48,811 nt of DNA from Candidatus Poribacteria bacterium (GCA_028818705.1 JAPPNJ010000214.1:1-48811); one strand, 5' to 3'; positions 26,338 to 35,353 are shown, counted from the stretch's first letter. The notes: a model not told the origin generated them from the letters alone. Translations and numbers: made by a program.

Positions 26338-27459
26338 TTACTCAAATACGAGATGTGCAATGACTCCTGCATGGTCAGAGGGCCATAATCCGGAAACCAA
26401 CCGATCCGAAGGTTTATCACCTACAGTGTAGGTCATGATAGAAACTGGGAGTTTCAGGTTACGGACAAAAATCTGGTCGATCCGGACAGAGTGGGCACTG
26501 ACCGCATTCAGAAGATTACCATCTTGGCAACACGTGTTACCAGTTCCCTCAGAACCCATCTGCCAAACGTCAACATATCCCGCTGATAGTAAAGTCTGAT
26601 AAGCGAGACCGTGAGGTGCTCTTGTATTGAAATCACCTAACACGATGATCGGTAAGGTTTCGTCGCTAAAAGCATCCACAAGTTCTTGCGTTTGCGCGAC
26701 CCGCAATTCCGGTGAGAACGCCTCTAAGTGTGTGTTCACAAAACGATAAGTGACACCGTTAACAGTCGCATCTACAGCAGTATACCCCCTCGGAATTTCA
26801 AGAGCGAGCATCTCGATTGTCAGTGCACTGGTATAATTTACAGTTACAGGACGCGATACAGCGACATCACCGCGCGCCAAAATCACATCAGAATCGGTTA
26901 AGCGAGCATCTACAATGCTAGTCTCCGCGAACATCGGCATTTCGACATCGATATTTTGGACCTGGGCAGCGACTTTATAGTCCAAACCTTCTGTCCGAAG
27001 TGCGTCCATCAAGACCTGTAGAAAATCTATGACGACCTCTTCAGCTGGAACAGTTCCACCCGCAATTCGATCCCCCGGGGTTTGGGTGCGAATCAGCGAA
27101 ATCTCTTGCAAGCCGATAAGGTGCGGCTGATATGTTTTTATGGAGCTAGCAATTGTTGCAGCGCGTCCCGGAAAATCAGACGCGATAATGCTGTTGTACA
27201 CATTACCAACTTCCGTGGGAACTTGTAATAGATTCTCTACAGACAAGACTGTGTCTACACTACCCCCGACGTACACGTTGTATGTCATCACTGTAAGTTG
27301 CTCCGGCCCCGGCGCAGTGGTATCCGGTAACATCGGAGCTGTTATCTTTTCACAGCCTGAAAAACTTACCAAAACCCCCAACAATAGAAATGCAATCTTA
27401 ACAGCACTTACAGACTTTGAAAACTTGCTATAAAAATTTAATTTTTTTGACCTATTCAT
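26338..27459 (-). CDS. Endonuclease/exonuclease/phosphatase-family lipoprotein
   Basis: 373 residues from the ATG at 27459 with GAGG upstream. The signal ends in a lipobox (LVSFSGC, Cys near residue 37). The EEP fold motifs follow in order: MTYNVYVGG (Asn), GLQEI (metal Glu), VNTHLEA (His), VLGDFNTR (Asp/Asn), RIDQIFV, and WPSDHAGVIAHL (catalytic Asp-His). These hydrolyse phosphodiesters: nucleic acid, phospholipid headgroup or sphingomyelin. Its location on a lipid anchor outside the cytoplasm favours a nutrient-scavenging or nuclease role. About 100 residues between LQEI and the NTHLEA block are longer than in minimal members. Confidence 0.9.
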   Translation of the reverse strand: MNRSKKLNFYSKFSKSVSAVKIAFLLLGVLVSFSGCEKITAPMLPDTTAPGPEQLTVMTYNVYVGGSVDTVLSVENLLQVPTEVGNVYNSIIASDFPGRAATIASSIKTYQPHLIGLQEISLIRTQTPGDRIAGGTVPAEEVVIDFLQVLMDALRTEGLDYKVAAQVQNIDVEMPMFAETSIVDARLTDSDVILARGDVAVSRPVTVNYTSALTIEMLALEIPRGYTAVDATVNGVTYRFVNTHLEAFSPELRVAQTQELVDAFSDETLPIIVLGDFNTRAPHGLAYQTLLSAGYVDVWQMGSEGTGNTCCQDGNLLNAVSAHSVRIDQIFVRNLKLPVSIMTYTVGDKPSDRLVSGLWPSDHAGVIAHLVFE

Positions 27460-27618
27460 CTTCAACACCTCAATTCTTAAACTAAGGTTAACTTACCAAT
27501 AGGCGGTCCTACGACCGCAACTAATATAGATTTTCCATTTCACATAGAGAAACCATACCGAAAAGAAAATAGCACAAACCTGCTTATATGTCAAACTGAA
27601 TTGTCTATTTACTTCCGC

Positions 27619-27647
27619 TTGACATTTGCTAATCTTTCCACTATACT
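27619..27647 (+). promoter_or_regulatory. Strong sigma-70 promoter before the small lipoprotein
   Basis: Perfect TTGACA, a 17-base spacer and TATACT (five of six), 37 bases before the GTG start at 27684. One of the two best promoter matches in the window. Confidence 0.75.
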
Positions 27648-27683
27648 TAAGATAGTTTCAAAAAAATTCATGGAGGTATTACA

Positions 27684-28124
27684 GTGAAATTCTATCATCA
27701 ATTTTGTTTGTACAATCGGCAGTTGGCATTCATAGCCATCTTTATGACGATAGCATTCTTTATTGGATGCAGTCAAAAAACAAGTGCGCCGGAGACCGTT
27801 CAAATGACATCGCTTTCAGGAACAATTACCGCAATCGACGACCACGGCAATGCTGTGACCGATCTGGAAATTGCTCCGTTTAAGGAACGTGGCTGGAAAC
27901 TCGGCGACACACTTGAAGCCACGTTTGCAACAGGACAGAAGATTCAGATAAAATTTGTTGAAAACTATGGGGATGTTCCTGAAGGAGAGTATTTGGGACG
28001 GTTTTCGACCTCTTCAAAAAGTTTCAAAATTGCGATTAACATGGGAAATATTGCCAAGACTCTGGAGTTGAGTAGTCCGAGTGAGGTGGTTCTCCAGAAA
28101 GTGGAATCGCCTTCTGCAGATTGA
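27684..28124 (+). CDS. Lipoprotein resembling the C-terminal domain of SAM hydroxide adenosyltransferase
   Basis: 146 residues, GTG start with GGAGG seven bases upstream. The signal peptide ends in a lipobox (AFFIGC, Cys at 29). Residues ~43-138 follow the beta-barrel C-domain of the DUF62/SAM-hydrolase family: SGTITAIDDHGNAVTDL (family 'G.V..ID.FGN.VTN'), NYGDVPEGEYLGRF, then FKIAINMGNIAKTLEL ('LEIAVN.GNAA..L'). The N-terminal domain carrying the catalytic Asp residues is absent, so it cannot be the enzyme itself. It has its own strong promoter. The assignment is pattern recognition from memory and needs a profile search. Role unknown; binding of a nucleoside-like ligand is conceivable. Confidence 0.65.
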   Translation: MKFYHQFCLYNRQLAFIAIFMTIAFFIGCSQKTSAPETVQMTSLSGTITAIDDHGNAVTDLEIAPFKERGWKLGDTLEATFATGQKIQIKFVENYGDVPEGEYLGRFSTSSKSFKIAINMGNIAKTLELSSPSEVVLQKVESPSAD

Positions 28125-28218
28125 ATCGGAATCTACTCCGGTGTCAGAACTTTTCTATTCGGCAAACATAAACCGGTTTTCTAACAGACAAATATTTGGT
28201 GCAAGGATATATAGAACA

Positions 28219-29793
28219 ATGCCCCTGACCCCTAAACAGGCCAGCCAATGGGCATCAAAACATCTAAATAAAAACGTTACACCGGCAAACATCACCTATT
28301 TAATCCAATATGGTAGGGTTGAATCCGTTGTTGATAACGGGGTAACGTTGATTCCCAAGCAAAGCCTTGAAGCTTACTATAGTCTGAACCACCGAGAAAC
28401 ACGGTGGAAAGATGAACTCGGCGATGATTTGAACTGGACGTTGTCTTTTGAAAAGGTCAAAGAGGCGGAAACAACAAAACACGTTCATCGTCTACATCCG
28501 TATAAAGGCAAATTTATCCCACAACTGGTAGCTTATTTTTTAGATGCACATACCGACAATTTTAAGCGAGATGTCTATTTTCAACCGGGCGATATTGTGA
28601 TTGACCCGTTTTGTGGGAGTGGGACTACTTTGGTACAAGCAAACGAACTTGGTATGCACGCAATTGGCATTGATGTCTCGGCGTTTAACGCTTTCATCGG
28701 CAATGCTAAGGTGGCGACCTACAATTTGACTTATCTGTATGAGGAAAGTCAGAAAATCACGGCAGCTCTCAAAAATTTCGCCGCTACATCTGGAATAGTC
28801 GAATTTGAATCTAAACTTGCTGCAAGGCTTACGGACTTCAACAATCAATATTTTCCGGTGTCTTTTAAACGCCAAGTCAGATCGGGGGCAATCAATCAGA
28901 AGCAGTATGGGGCTGAGAAGGAATCAGAATTCTTAGAAACATACCATAAACTTGTAGCCGAATACCAAATTGACCTACAGATGCCCTCCGACTCGGCTCG
29001 CTTCATGAAGCAGTGGTACCTTCCAGGAATCAGAGCGGAGATTGATTTTGTCCATAACTTAATCAGCAAGGTAGAAGATCCACCAACACAAAATGCATTA
29101 ATGCTTATCTTAAGCCGGACTATCCGTTCTTGCAGAGCCACAACGCACGCAGATTTAGGAACATTACGTAAACCTGTGACAACAACGTATTATTGCCGAA
29201 AACACGGCAAAGTCTGCAAACTACTTTTTTCAATTCTTGGTTGGTGGGAGCGGTACTGTAAGGATAGTGTGCAACGATGGATCGAGTTTAAGAAATTAAA
29301 AACAGAAACTTTTCAACACTGTATAACCGGCGACTCGCGGACAATTGATGTCTTCACGGTGTTAAAACAGGTAAACTCACAATTCGCACAGACTGCCCAA
29401 AAACAAAGGATTAAGGGCATCTTTACAAGTCCTCCATACGTAGGACTCATCAATTACCACGAGCAGCACGCCTACGCCTATGATCTCTTTGGATTCAAAG
29501 GGTTGGATGAATTAGAAATCGGCCCCCTATTTAGAGGAAAGGGCCGAGAAGCAAGAGAATCATATATTCACGGTGTAGCAGAGGTTTTCAAAAACTGTAA
29601 GCTGTTTTTAGCTGAGGATTATGATGTTTTCGTCGTTGCCAACGATAAGTTCAATATGTACCCGACTATCGCCGAAATAGCAGGAATGTCCATCGTCAAT
29701 CAACACAAGCGGCCCGTTTTAAACCGAACAGAAAAGAATCGAGCATCAGCGTATTCTGAGACAATATTCCACCTGAAAGAAAAAAGGAATTGA
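28219..29793 (+). CDS. DNA methyltransferase of a TdeIII-like R-M system
   Basis: 524 residues from the ATG at 28219 (AAGGA upstream). A longer frame to 28081 only overlaps the lipoprotein gene. Residues 1-55 look like a small helix-turn-helix (LTPKQASQWASKHL...ITYLIQYGRV). Motif I is DPFCGSGTTLVQANELG near residue 130 and motif IV is SPPYVGLINYHEQHAYAYDLFG near 405. HRLHPYKGKFIPQLV precedes motif I. It methylates an exocyclic amino group or, by the split arrangement, cytosine; the exact class is open. The stop lies three bases before the nuclease start, so the two are coupled. The long spacer between motifs probably contains target recognition. Confidence 0.9.
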   Translation: MPLTPKQASQWASKHLNKNVTPANITYLIQYGRVESVVDNGVTLIPKQSLEAYYSLNHRETRWKDELGDDLNWTLSFEKVKEAETTKHVHRLHPYKGKFIPQLVAYFLDAHTDNFKRDVYFQPGDIVIDPFCGSGTTLVQANELGMHAIGIDVSAFNAFIGNAKVATYNLTYLYEESQKITAALKNFAATSGIVEFESKLAARLTDFNNQYFPVSFKRQVRSGAINQKQYGAEKESEFLETYHKLVAEYQIDLQMPSDSARFMKQWYLPGIRAEIDFVHNLISKVEDPPTQNALMLILSRTIRSCRATTHADLGTLRKPVTTTYYCRKHGKVCKLLFSILGWWERYCKDSVQRWIEFKKLKTETFQHCITGDSRTIDVFTVLKQVNSQFAQTAQKQRIKGIFTSPPYVGLINYHEQHAYAYDLFGFKGLDELEIGPLFRGKGREARESYIHGVAEVFKNCKLFLAEDYDVFVVANDKFNMYPTIAEIAGMSIVNQHKRPVLNRTEKNRASAYSETIFHLKEKRN

Positions 29794-29796
29794 CAG

Positions 29797-30576
29797 ATGT
29801 CCTTACAACGACAGGCGATGATAAAAGAAAAAATCAAGGACTGTATGAGGGAAAAGTTTCAGTCGTATAGTCCTGAAACAAGTTATATGCCATTTCACCA
29901 TCGTTTACTTGGTAAAGACCGAATGGCTTTATATTCTTTTATTCATTCCTTGAATACAAAATTTGGCACATCATTTTACGAACCCGTAGCCATTGCGTTG
30001 GCAAGTGAAAGGTTTAAGGTGGCAAAAACCCAAGTTAAACCCGCTGATGAAATCAGTACTCAAGCACATCAAAAAATTCAAACTATTATTGATGGATTAG
30101 GAACCGCAGATAGAGACCCTGACAAACCTTTGGAAATTCAGGAAATTAGAAAAGTTTGCCAAACTGGAACCTTAGACAAAGTAAAACTGACGCGCGTGGA
30201 TATTTGGCTGGAAAACTATGAAGGTGAGTTATTTTTATTTGATCTAAAAACTGTGAAACCTGACAAAGGCAATTTTAAGGAATACAAACGAACTCTTTTG
30301 GAGTGGACAGCTGCCGAATTAGCAAGAGATTCAGAAGCAGCTGTAAATACTATAATTGGCATCCCTTACAATCCTTATGAACCAAAACCCTACGAAAGAT
30401 GGACACTGAAAGGGATGTTAGATCTACAGCATGATATTTTGATAGCAGAAGAACTTTGGAATTTTATCGGCGGTGAAGGAACCTACACAGAATTGCTGAA
30501 AACTTTTGAAGATGCCGGTATTGAGTTACGGGATGAAATCGACAACTATTTTGAGAGATTTAGAGAAAACTTTTAA
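29797..30576 (+). CDS. TdeIII-family type II restriction endonuclease
   Basis: 259 residues. Its conserved blocks are those I remember for the TdeIII family: KLTRVDIWLEN, ELFLFDLKTVKPDKGNFKEYKRTLLEW (Asp...Asp-x-Lys catalytic core), YNPYEPKPYERWTLKGMLD and FIGGEGTYTELL. Such enzymes cut DNA at the site protected by the linked methyltransferase. TdeIII itself recognises GGNCC as I recall, but specificity here is only a guess. A+T content is higher than in the flanking genes, as expected for a mobile R-M unit. It follows the methyltransferase by three bases. Confidence 0.85.
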   Translation: MSLQRQAMIKEKIKDCMREKFQSYSPETSYMPFHHRLLGKDRMALYSFIHSLNTKFGTSFYEPVAIALASERFKVAKTQVKPADEISTQAHQKIQTIIDGLGTADRDPDKPLEIQEIRKVCQTGTLDKVKLTRVDIWLENYEGELFLFDLKTVKPDKGNFKEYKRTLLEWTAAELARDSEAAVNTIIGIPYNPYEPKPYERWTLKGMLDLQHDILIAEELWNFIGGEGTYTELLKTFEDAGIELRDEIDNYFERFRENF

Positions 30577-30611
30577 GTTCTTATGTGCGTTAGCTGGTAT
30601 TATATGCGTCT

Positions 30612-31655
30612 ATGAAAGTTGACAACACCTTTGACAAAACAGAATTATTACAACATCTCAGTCCCGCTTACGATCTACCTTTGCAATCCATAACCTTTTT
30701 CCCTGAAGGCGAAGATAGTTACGGCTATATTGTTACGTCTGAAACTGGTAAAAAGTACTTTGCTAAAGCCTCAACTTCCGGACCAAATAGCCGTTTGCGC
30801 GTAGCGTTCCTCTTGAGGCATAAATGCAATATACAGGGTGTTGTCGCCCCTTTGGAAACGCAGGACGGAGCACTAAGCGTCCGATGGCAAGATTTCCGTG
30901 TCTCGTTGTTTCCATTTATTGAGGGTAAAAGCCGTTGGGATTTGTGGAAATTTGGCAAGGATTTCACCGATACAGCATTATCACAAACAGGGGCATTGCT
31001 CGCGGCAATCCACGAATGTCCAAGGACAATTGCTTCTAATGATCTTAAAGTCGCAAAGTATAACCTACCTTTGCGGCATGAACTCCATACAGTACTTGCA
31101 GCACCAGCGAAAGAGATACCGTCTCAAAATCAATACCAGAAACAGCTGCTTGAAGCACTCGCACAGCACCAATCCGCTGTCTTGGAGACATTAGATAGGT
31201 ATGATAGCCTCGGACGTTCGGCAGAGGCATTACAGACGCCATTCGTCATTACACACGGCGACCCGACTCCAGGCAATCTTATTCTGGATGCTGAAAATCG
31301 ACTTCACTTGATTGATTGGGATGGTGTATGCTTAGGGCCACCTGAAAAAGATTTAGTCTCTTTTACAAGTGAGCGGTTTGAAGTGGTTTTGGAACGGTAT
31401 CTCACGGAGAGACAGTGCGACGTTTCTCTACACGCAGATATTTTCGGTTTCTATATATATGGATGGACGGTCAATGAAATCCGCGATTACGGCACTAAGA
31501 TTCTTTTTAAAAATAACGACGCGAAGCAGAACGAATACGACTGGGAAAGCCTGCAAGACTACTTACCACCGAATCGGGAATTGATGGAAGACGGAATTGC
31601 AGCTATCCGAAACACGCTTGGTAGGTGTGGTGTCCTACCCAAACATTGGAGGTAG
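30612..31655 (+). CDS. Aminoglycoside phosphotransferase (APH)-family kinase
   Basis: 347 residues. The kinase-like fold is shown by the catalytic loop FVITHGDPTPGNLILD near residue 215 and the metal motif LIDWDGVCLGPPEKDL. An N-terminal lobe carries KKYFAKAS (phosphate-binding Lys). Such proteins phosphorylate small alcohols (homoserine, choline, sugars) or antibiotics. The substrate is not evident, and resistance should not be assumed. The ATG has no clear ribosome binding site. The creatininase-family gene begins three bases behind it with a strong GGAGG, so they are co-transcribed. Confidence 0.85.
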   Translation: MKVDNTFDKTELLQHLSPAYDLPLQSITFFPEGEDSYGYIVTSETGKKYFAKASTSGPNSRLRVAFLLRHKCNIQGVVAPLETQDGALSVRWQDFRVSLFPFIEGKSRWDLWKFGKDFTDTALSQTGALLAAIHECPRTIASNDLKVAKYNLPLRHELHTVLAAPAKEIPSQNQYQKQLLEALAQHQSAVLETLDRYDSLGRSAEALQTPFVITHGDPTPGNLILDAENRLHLIDWDGVCLGPPEKDLVSFTSERFEVVLERYLTERQCDVSLHADIFGFYIYGWTVNEIRDYGTKILFKNNDAKQNEYDWESLQDYLPPNRELMEDGIAAIRNTLGRCGVLPKHWR

Positions 31656-31658
31656 ACT

Positions 31659-32387
31659 ATGTCTCAAATTAAATCTGTGCTACTTTGGGAAAACCAACGG
31701 CGTTATGTCCGAGAGGCAATTGATGCTGGTACCCTCAAAGGCGCTATCATTCCGACAGGAAGCACTGAGCAGCACAATGAACACTTAGCGATGTATCACG
31801 ACACACAAAGTGCAGTACACGTTTCTAAATTGGCAGCCGAAAAGTTGTTCCCACAGGTTATTGTGACAACACCTTTAGCGATCGGTGTATCCGAACACTG
31901 GATGGACCACAAGGGCACGCTCACGCTCCGTCCAGAGGTCTTTGGCGAAGTACTTTATGATGTCGCCGATAGTATGCGTCGGCACGGTATTGATAACATT
32001 CTGATTGTCAATGGACACGCTGGAAACTCCGGTCCAGTGCATGAACGGTTAGACGGTTACCGAGAAAAACTTGGCATCAATATCGCATTTCACTCCTATT
32101 GGGAAGCATACAGCGAAGAGTTGGTTAAAGATCAGATGGAATCGGGGGTTTGCCCTGGGCACGCGGCGGAATTTGAAACAGCGTTTGCCCTCGCTGCTTT
32201 TGTAGAAAACGTTGATTGGAACGGCGTGGATTACGACAGCGCGAAACTCACCATTTCTAATGAAGGACAAGCGAAATCTGACCGAGAATATCACCATCAA
32301 GCCAAGTTAGCGACAGTTGAGAAAGGGCAAGCGATGATCGATGTCGCGGTGGATTGGGTTGCGGAAAAGATGCAGGCGATGCTTTAA
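31659..32387 (+). CDS. Creatininase-family amidohydrolase
   Basis: 242 residues, GGAGG seven bases before the ATG. Metal-binding and active-site blocks of the family are present: IIPTGSTEQHNEHLAMYHDT near residue 32, MDHKGTLTLRPEVF, IVNGHAGNSGP and GHAAEFETAFAL. The family includes creatininase and the FAPy-lactam and mycofactocin-related hydrolases, all cleaving cyclic or linear amides with two metal ions in the cytoplasm. No creatinase or mycofactocin gene is nearby, so the substrate is open. It forms a pair with the APH-like kinase. Confidence 0.88.
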   Translation: MSQIKSVLLWENQRRYVREAIDAGTLKGAIIPTGSTEQHNEHLAMYHDTQSAVHVSKLAAEKLFPQVIVTTPLAIGVSEHWMDHKGTLTLRPEVFGEVLYDVADSMRRHGIDNILIVNGHAGNSGPVHERLDGYREKLGINIAFHSYWEAYSEELVKDQMESGVCPGHAAEFETAFALAAFVENVDWNGVDYDSAKLTISNEGQAKSDREYHHQAKLATVEKGQAMIDVAVDWVAEKMQAML

Positions 32388-32553
32388 TAGTTGTCGGGTT
32401 TCAGTTTTCAGTTAAAAGGTTGCCGTCAGCGGTCAGGAAGTTTGCAAGTATATCTAAAGTTGTGAAGTGTACTAAAGTTGTTGACGATTTTACAGACTTT
32501 AGCACACTTTACGGACTTTAAAACTTTCCGATAACCGATAACCAACAACCGAT
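32388..32553. repeat. Convergent intergenic region with a large inverted repeat
   Basis: A 26-base arm at 32455-32480 and an imperfect complement at 32495-32520 (about 20 of 26 positions match) form a hairpin built of AAAGT/ACTTT words. AACCGATA-type words follow near 32529-32553, and CAGTTTTCAGTT words occur at 32402-32412. The same type of words occurs at 11275-11389. It may double as a terminator for the convergent genes but lacks a clear T-run. Confidence 0.55.
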
Positions 32554-33342
32554 TTAATGTCCCTCAATAGCCTTCCTTAACCCATCGCCCTCTTCCCGCC
32601 ACCAACTGTAGAGAATGGAGATGTCTGTGCCGATGCAGAAGTGTCGGACACCCATATCAAGATAGTGTTTTGCGTCGTCGGCACTCCCGATTTCGGCGCG
32701 TGGTGGCACCCCCATCTTTACCGCGGTCTTAAAGACCTTATCCTGTGCTTCACGGATTTCAGGCGCACCGCGCTGACCGACCTTCCCGATACTCATCGAA
32801 TAATCCGAACCGCCCCACTGGATCATATCAACACCTTCAACAGACAGCACTTCTTCAAGGTTGTCAACTGTCCCCTTTTTTTCAATCATAATGACATTGA
32901 CGACATCTCGGAGTGCCTGGACGTATTCTGGACCTCCGCCGTAACCCATATAGGAAAACCGACGGGTCGCGACACCGTAACTGCCCCCATCTTCCGGCGT
33001 ATCGGCGCGTGTAATGCGAACGCATTCCTTGACGTCTTCAACATTCTGGCAATCGGCGTAAAGCACGCTCTGGAAGCCAGAACCGATTGCGCGTTGTGCG
33101 ATGAAGCCGCGTGGCTCCTGGTCGACCTTAATCATGGTCGAGATGTTGTGAAGCTCAGCCGCCCGACACAAATTATCCAAATCGTGTAGATCGAACGGAC
33201 CGTATTCCCCCACGAATTCGACGTAGTCATACATGCCAGTGTGTCCGATCGCCTCAACGATGGAGGGCCAAGTTGTATGAATATGCGTGCCAACAGTGGG
33301 TTTGTCAGCGTTTAGCAACTCTCGAAAGGTATTTTTTCTCAT
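32554..33342 (-). CDS. HpcH/HpaI-family class II aldolase
   Basis: 262 residues from the ATG at 33342 with GAGGAG upstream. The TIM-barrel pattern of 4-hydroxy-2-oxoacid aldolases is visible: GTHIHTTWPSIVEAIG, YDYVEFVGEYGPFDLHDL, the metal Glu in VIMIEKKGTVDNL and metal Asp in IQWGGSDYSMS, and later RAEIGSADDAKHYLDMGV. It cleaves or forms C-C bonds with pyruvate-like donors in aromatic or sugar acid catabolism. Usual length about 255-270. It is transcribed divergently from the unknown gene at 33531. Confidence 0.88.
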   Translation of the reverse strand: MRKNTFRELLNADKPTVGTHIHTTWPSIVEAIGHTGMYDYVEFVGEYGPFDLHDLDNLCRAAELHNISTMIKVDQEPRGFIAQRAIGSGFQSVLYADCQNVEDVKECVRITRADTPEDGGSYGVATRRFSYMGYGGGPEYVQALRDVVNVIMIEKKGTVDNLEEVLSVEGVDMIQWGGSDYSMSIGKVGQRGAPEIREAQDKVFKTAVKMGVPPRAEIGSADDAKHYLDMGVRHFCIGTDISILYSWWREEGDGLRKAIEGH

Positions 33343-33530
33343 CACTTTCTCCTCTGTTTTAAGTGTAGGGCGTAGCTTGAAAGCCCACATTAACACTAAC
33401 AGAGATCTGCACTTTTTTCAAGAAAAAAGGCTTGCTTACCAGCACTGTTTCTGTTAAACTTGTACCATCTGAGTCGGACTTATTGATTTATCTAAATCTC
33501 CTTCCTTCAAGGCACAGACGGAGGTTTCCC

Positions 33531-34313
33531 ATGAAAAACTTAACTACATTGCCAACAAACTTTGCTGATTACTTGACAATTAAAAACGCTAATCTTCGTT
33601 TCACGGAGGCGACCGATGTTGCAGAACGCGTCATCGGAGCAGGCGTAGAAATTTATCCCAATATGGATCACGCTGCGATTTTCTGCGATCCGCCCCACCT
33701 GGTAGCAGACGGTTTGAAACAACTCGGTTATGTCAATGGGTGGGATGCGCGGTGTTACCCATCGCCTGTTGACGGTTGTGATTATATCAATGTCTCAGCG
33801 CAATTACCCGCTGACAGTCCTGCACGCGGTGAAGGGTGGTTTGACTATGTTGCAGTTGTACATCCAGTTGACAAATCGGCACTGCAACACATGCTTAGTC
33901 AGGGATACGGGAACCCGTTTATCCATCATCTGACATGGGGACTTGTGCCACCAGAACGGACCACCGCCGATGATTTCGAATATGCCAACCATGTTGTGCC
34001 GTTCATGGTAGAAAAACGAAAGGTAATTGGCGATGCGATCGGCGATGCGCCCGGCACCCTGATTATAGCATTGCCAGAAAACGTCCTCATCCACCCGAAA
34101 TTTGAAGCGTCTTTGCCAACATGGCTTGGCAACCTTGACGAAGAGGAATATCAGGTGGAATCGATGCAGGGTGGTGGTTTCCTGATCCAGTTCTTTGTGC
34201 TGACGGGTGGCAGAATTGAGGTTGCCTTGCGCGTCAATACAACGCAGACGTTTAACCCGAAAAGCGTCCACAAGATTTCGGAAGACGAGATCAGTGCTGT
34301 ACAAGGAAAATAG
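33531..34313 (+). CDS. Conserved-looking hypothetical protein
   Basis: 260 residues from the ATG at 33531, preceded by GGAGG; an open frame extends upstream to 33432 but is unlikely. I do not recognise the family. No signal peptide or membrane helix. There are several His and acidic residues in regular spacing (NMDHAAIFCDPPH, FDYVAVVHPVDK, NPFIHHLTWGLVPPE). This is vaguely reminiscent of metal-binding vicinal-oxygen-chelate proteins, but I cannot support that call. It is divergent from the HpcH aldolase, so a shared catabolic role is possible. Confidence 0.6.
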   Translation: MKNLTTLPTNFADYLTIKNANLRFTEATDVAERVIGAGVEIYPNMDHAAIFCDPPHLVADGLKQLGYVNGWDARCYPSPVDGCDYINVSAQLPADSPARGEGWFDYVAVVHPVDKSALQHMLSQGYGNPFIHHLTWGLVPPERTTADDFEYANHVVPFMVEKRKVIGDAIGDAPGTLIIALPENVLIHPKFEASLPTWLGNLDEEEYQVESMQGGGFLIQFFVLTGGRIEVALRVNTTQTFNPKSVHKISEDEISAVQGK

Positions 34314-34360
34314 ATAGGTTTGTCCTTCTTTATTGTGATTTCTGATGTCTATAATACTTA

Positions 34361-34549
34361 TTGATAATCAACTGCTTGTGCAGTGAAAATCTTCTTAGGA
34401 CTGATGCAACTGGCAGTGTGCATTTTAAAATCGCTGTTTCTTTAGAGCCTAGAGAGTTGGAAGCACTTAATATCCTTGCTAAGTCGTGTGAGATATCTCC
34501 TGCAAATCTAATTCGGGAGTGCGTTGTCAAACGTATTGATCAAGTATGA
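34361..34549 (+). CDS. Small ribbon-helix-helix-like protein
   Basis: Up to 62 residues from a TTG. A later GTG at 34418 would give 43 residues that coincide with the recognisable part. FKIAVSLEPRELEALNILAK followed by SPANLIRECVVKRI fits the strand-helix-helix of CopG/MetJ-type DNA-binding proteins. Neither start has a good ribosome binding site, so the gene may be a 5'-truncated remnant. It precedes the PD-(D/E)XK-like ORF by 46 bases and could regulate it. Confidence 0.45.
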   Translation: MIINCLCSENLLRTDATGSVHFKIAVSLEPRELEALNILAKSCEISPANLIRECVVKRIDQV

Positions 34550-34595
34550 TAGCACAAAAGACGTGAATCATTGCAGGATAGGAGGTTATCGCATA

Positions 34596-35200
34596 ATGTC
34601 ATATAGCAATTTTACCTTAGAAGAAGTGCTAATAGCGTTTCAACTGGAAATCGTTGAATCTGTAGACATCTTTGCTAACATAGAACCAATAACACCAAGT
34701 GCAGAACTCATGGTGGAATTAAAAAAAAAGTCCCTGTGGCTGCCGCCGTAAATACAGCAAAAGCACGTTCCGAACTGATTGTCGCCAATGTTTTGATTGA
34801 ACTCCGCGAGAAATTTGAGCGTCGTATCAGTCTCTTTTCTGGCATTGATTTTAATGTTGATGCCGAAAATGGATTGACAGGAGTATACGATTTCTTAATA
34901 AGCCTATCGCCGATGCAATCTTTTTTGCGGGCCCCTGTTATCGTACTTGTTGAAGCAAAGAAGGAAGATCCCACACCTGGGCTGGGACAGTGTGTCGCCG
35001 AGATGATCGCAGCACAACGCTTTAACAAGGAAAAAGGCAATGACATTCCTTGCGTTTATGGAGCTGCCACTACAGGCACAGAGTGGAAGTTTCTTAAATT
35101 AAAAGAAAAACGTATACAACTTGATATGACAGTCTACTCAATTGAGAGATGCGACAAAATCTTCGGTGTCCTCGCAAGCATGGTCGAGCAAAAGGCGTAG
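34596..35200 (+). pseudogene. Predicted PD-(D/E)XK nuclease split by -1 frameshift
   Basis: The ATG at 34596 has AGGAGG upstream and opens a frame that ends at a stop at 34749-34751. The second frame (-1) continues without a gap to 35200. The shift falls at nine A then G (34721-34730), which is also a dnaX-type A-AAA-AAG slippery heptamer in the correct phase. Joined, the protein has about 200 residues. It starts MSYSNFTLEEV, then DFNVD...GVYDFLISL and VLVEAKKEDPTPGLGQCVAEM, giving an Asp...Glu-x-Lys...Gln nuclease-like core. Similar uninterrupted proteins are common in cyanobacteria as I recall. So this is either a real or sequencing frameshift, or programmed slippage. It follows a small RHH-like ORF. 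Confidence 0.65.
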
Positions 35201-35353
35201 TTTTTCTACAAAATGGAGAACTATGGTGGATTTTAGAATCACCTATACATTCTGCACCGGTGAGGTTAGGAAAACTCGCCAGTGAAGACATGCACCTATG
35301 GGAGAGAATCGGGGTTAGAACCCCTTCCCACAGTTTTCTGAAAACAAAAAATT

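Noticed and set aside
30612..31655. Antibiotic resistance gene reading of the APH-family kinase
   Set aside because: The APH fold covers many small-molecule kinases and the context with a creatininase-family gene gives no resistance signal.
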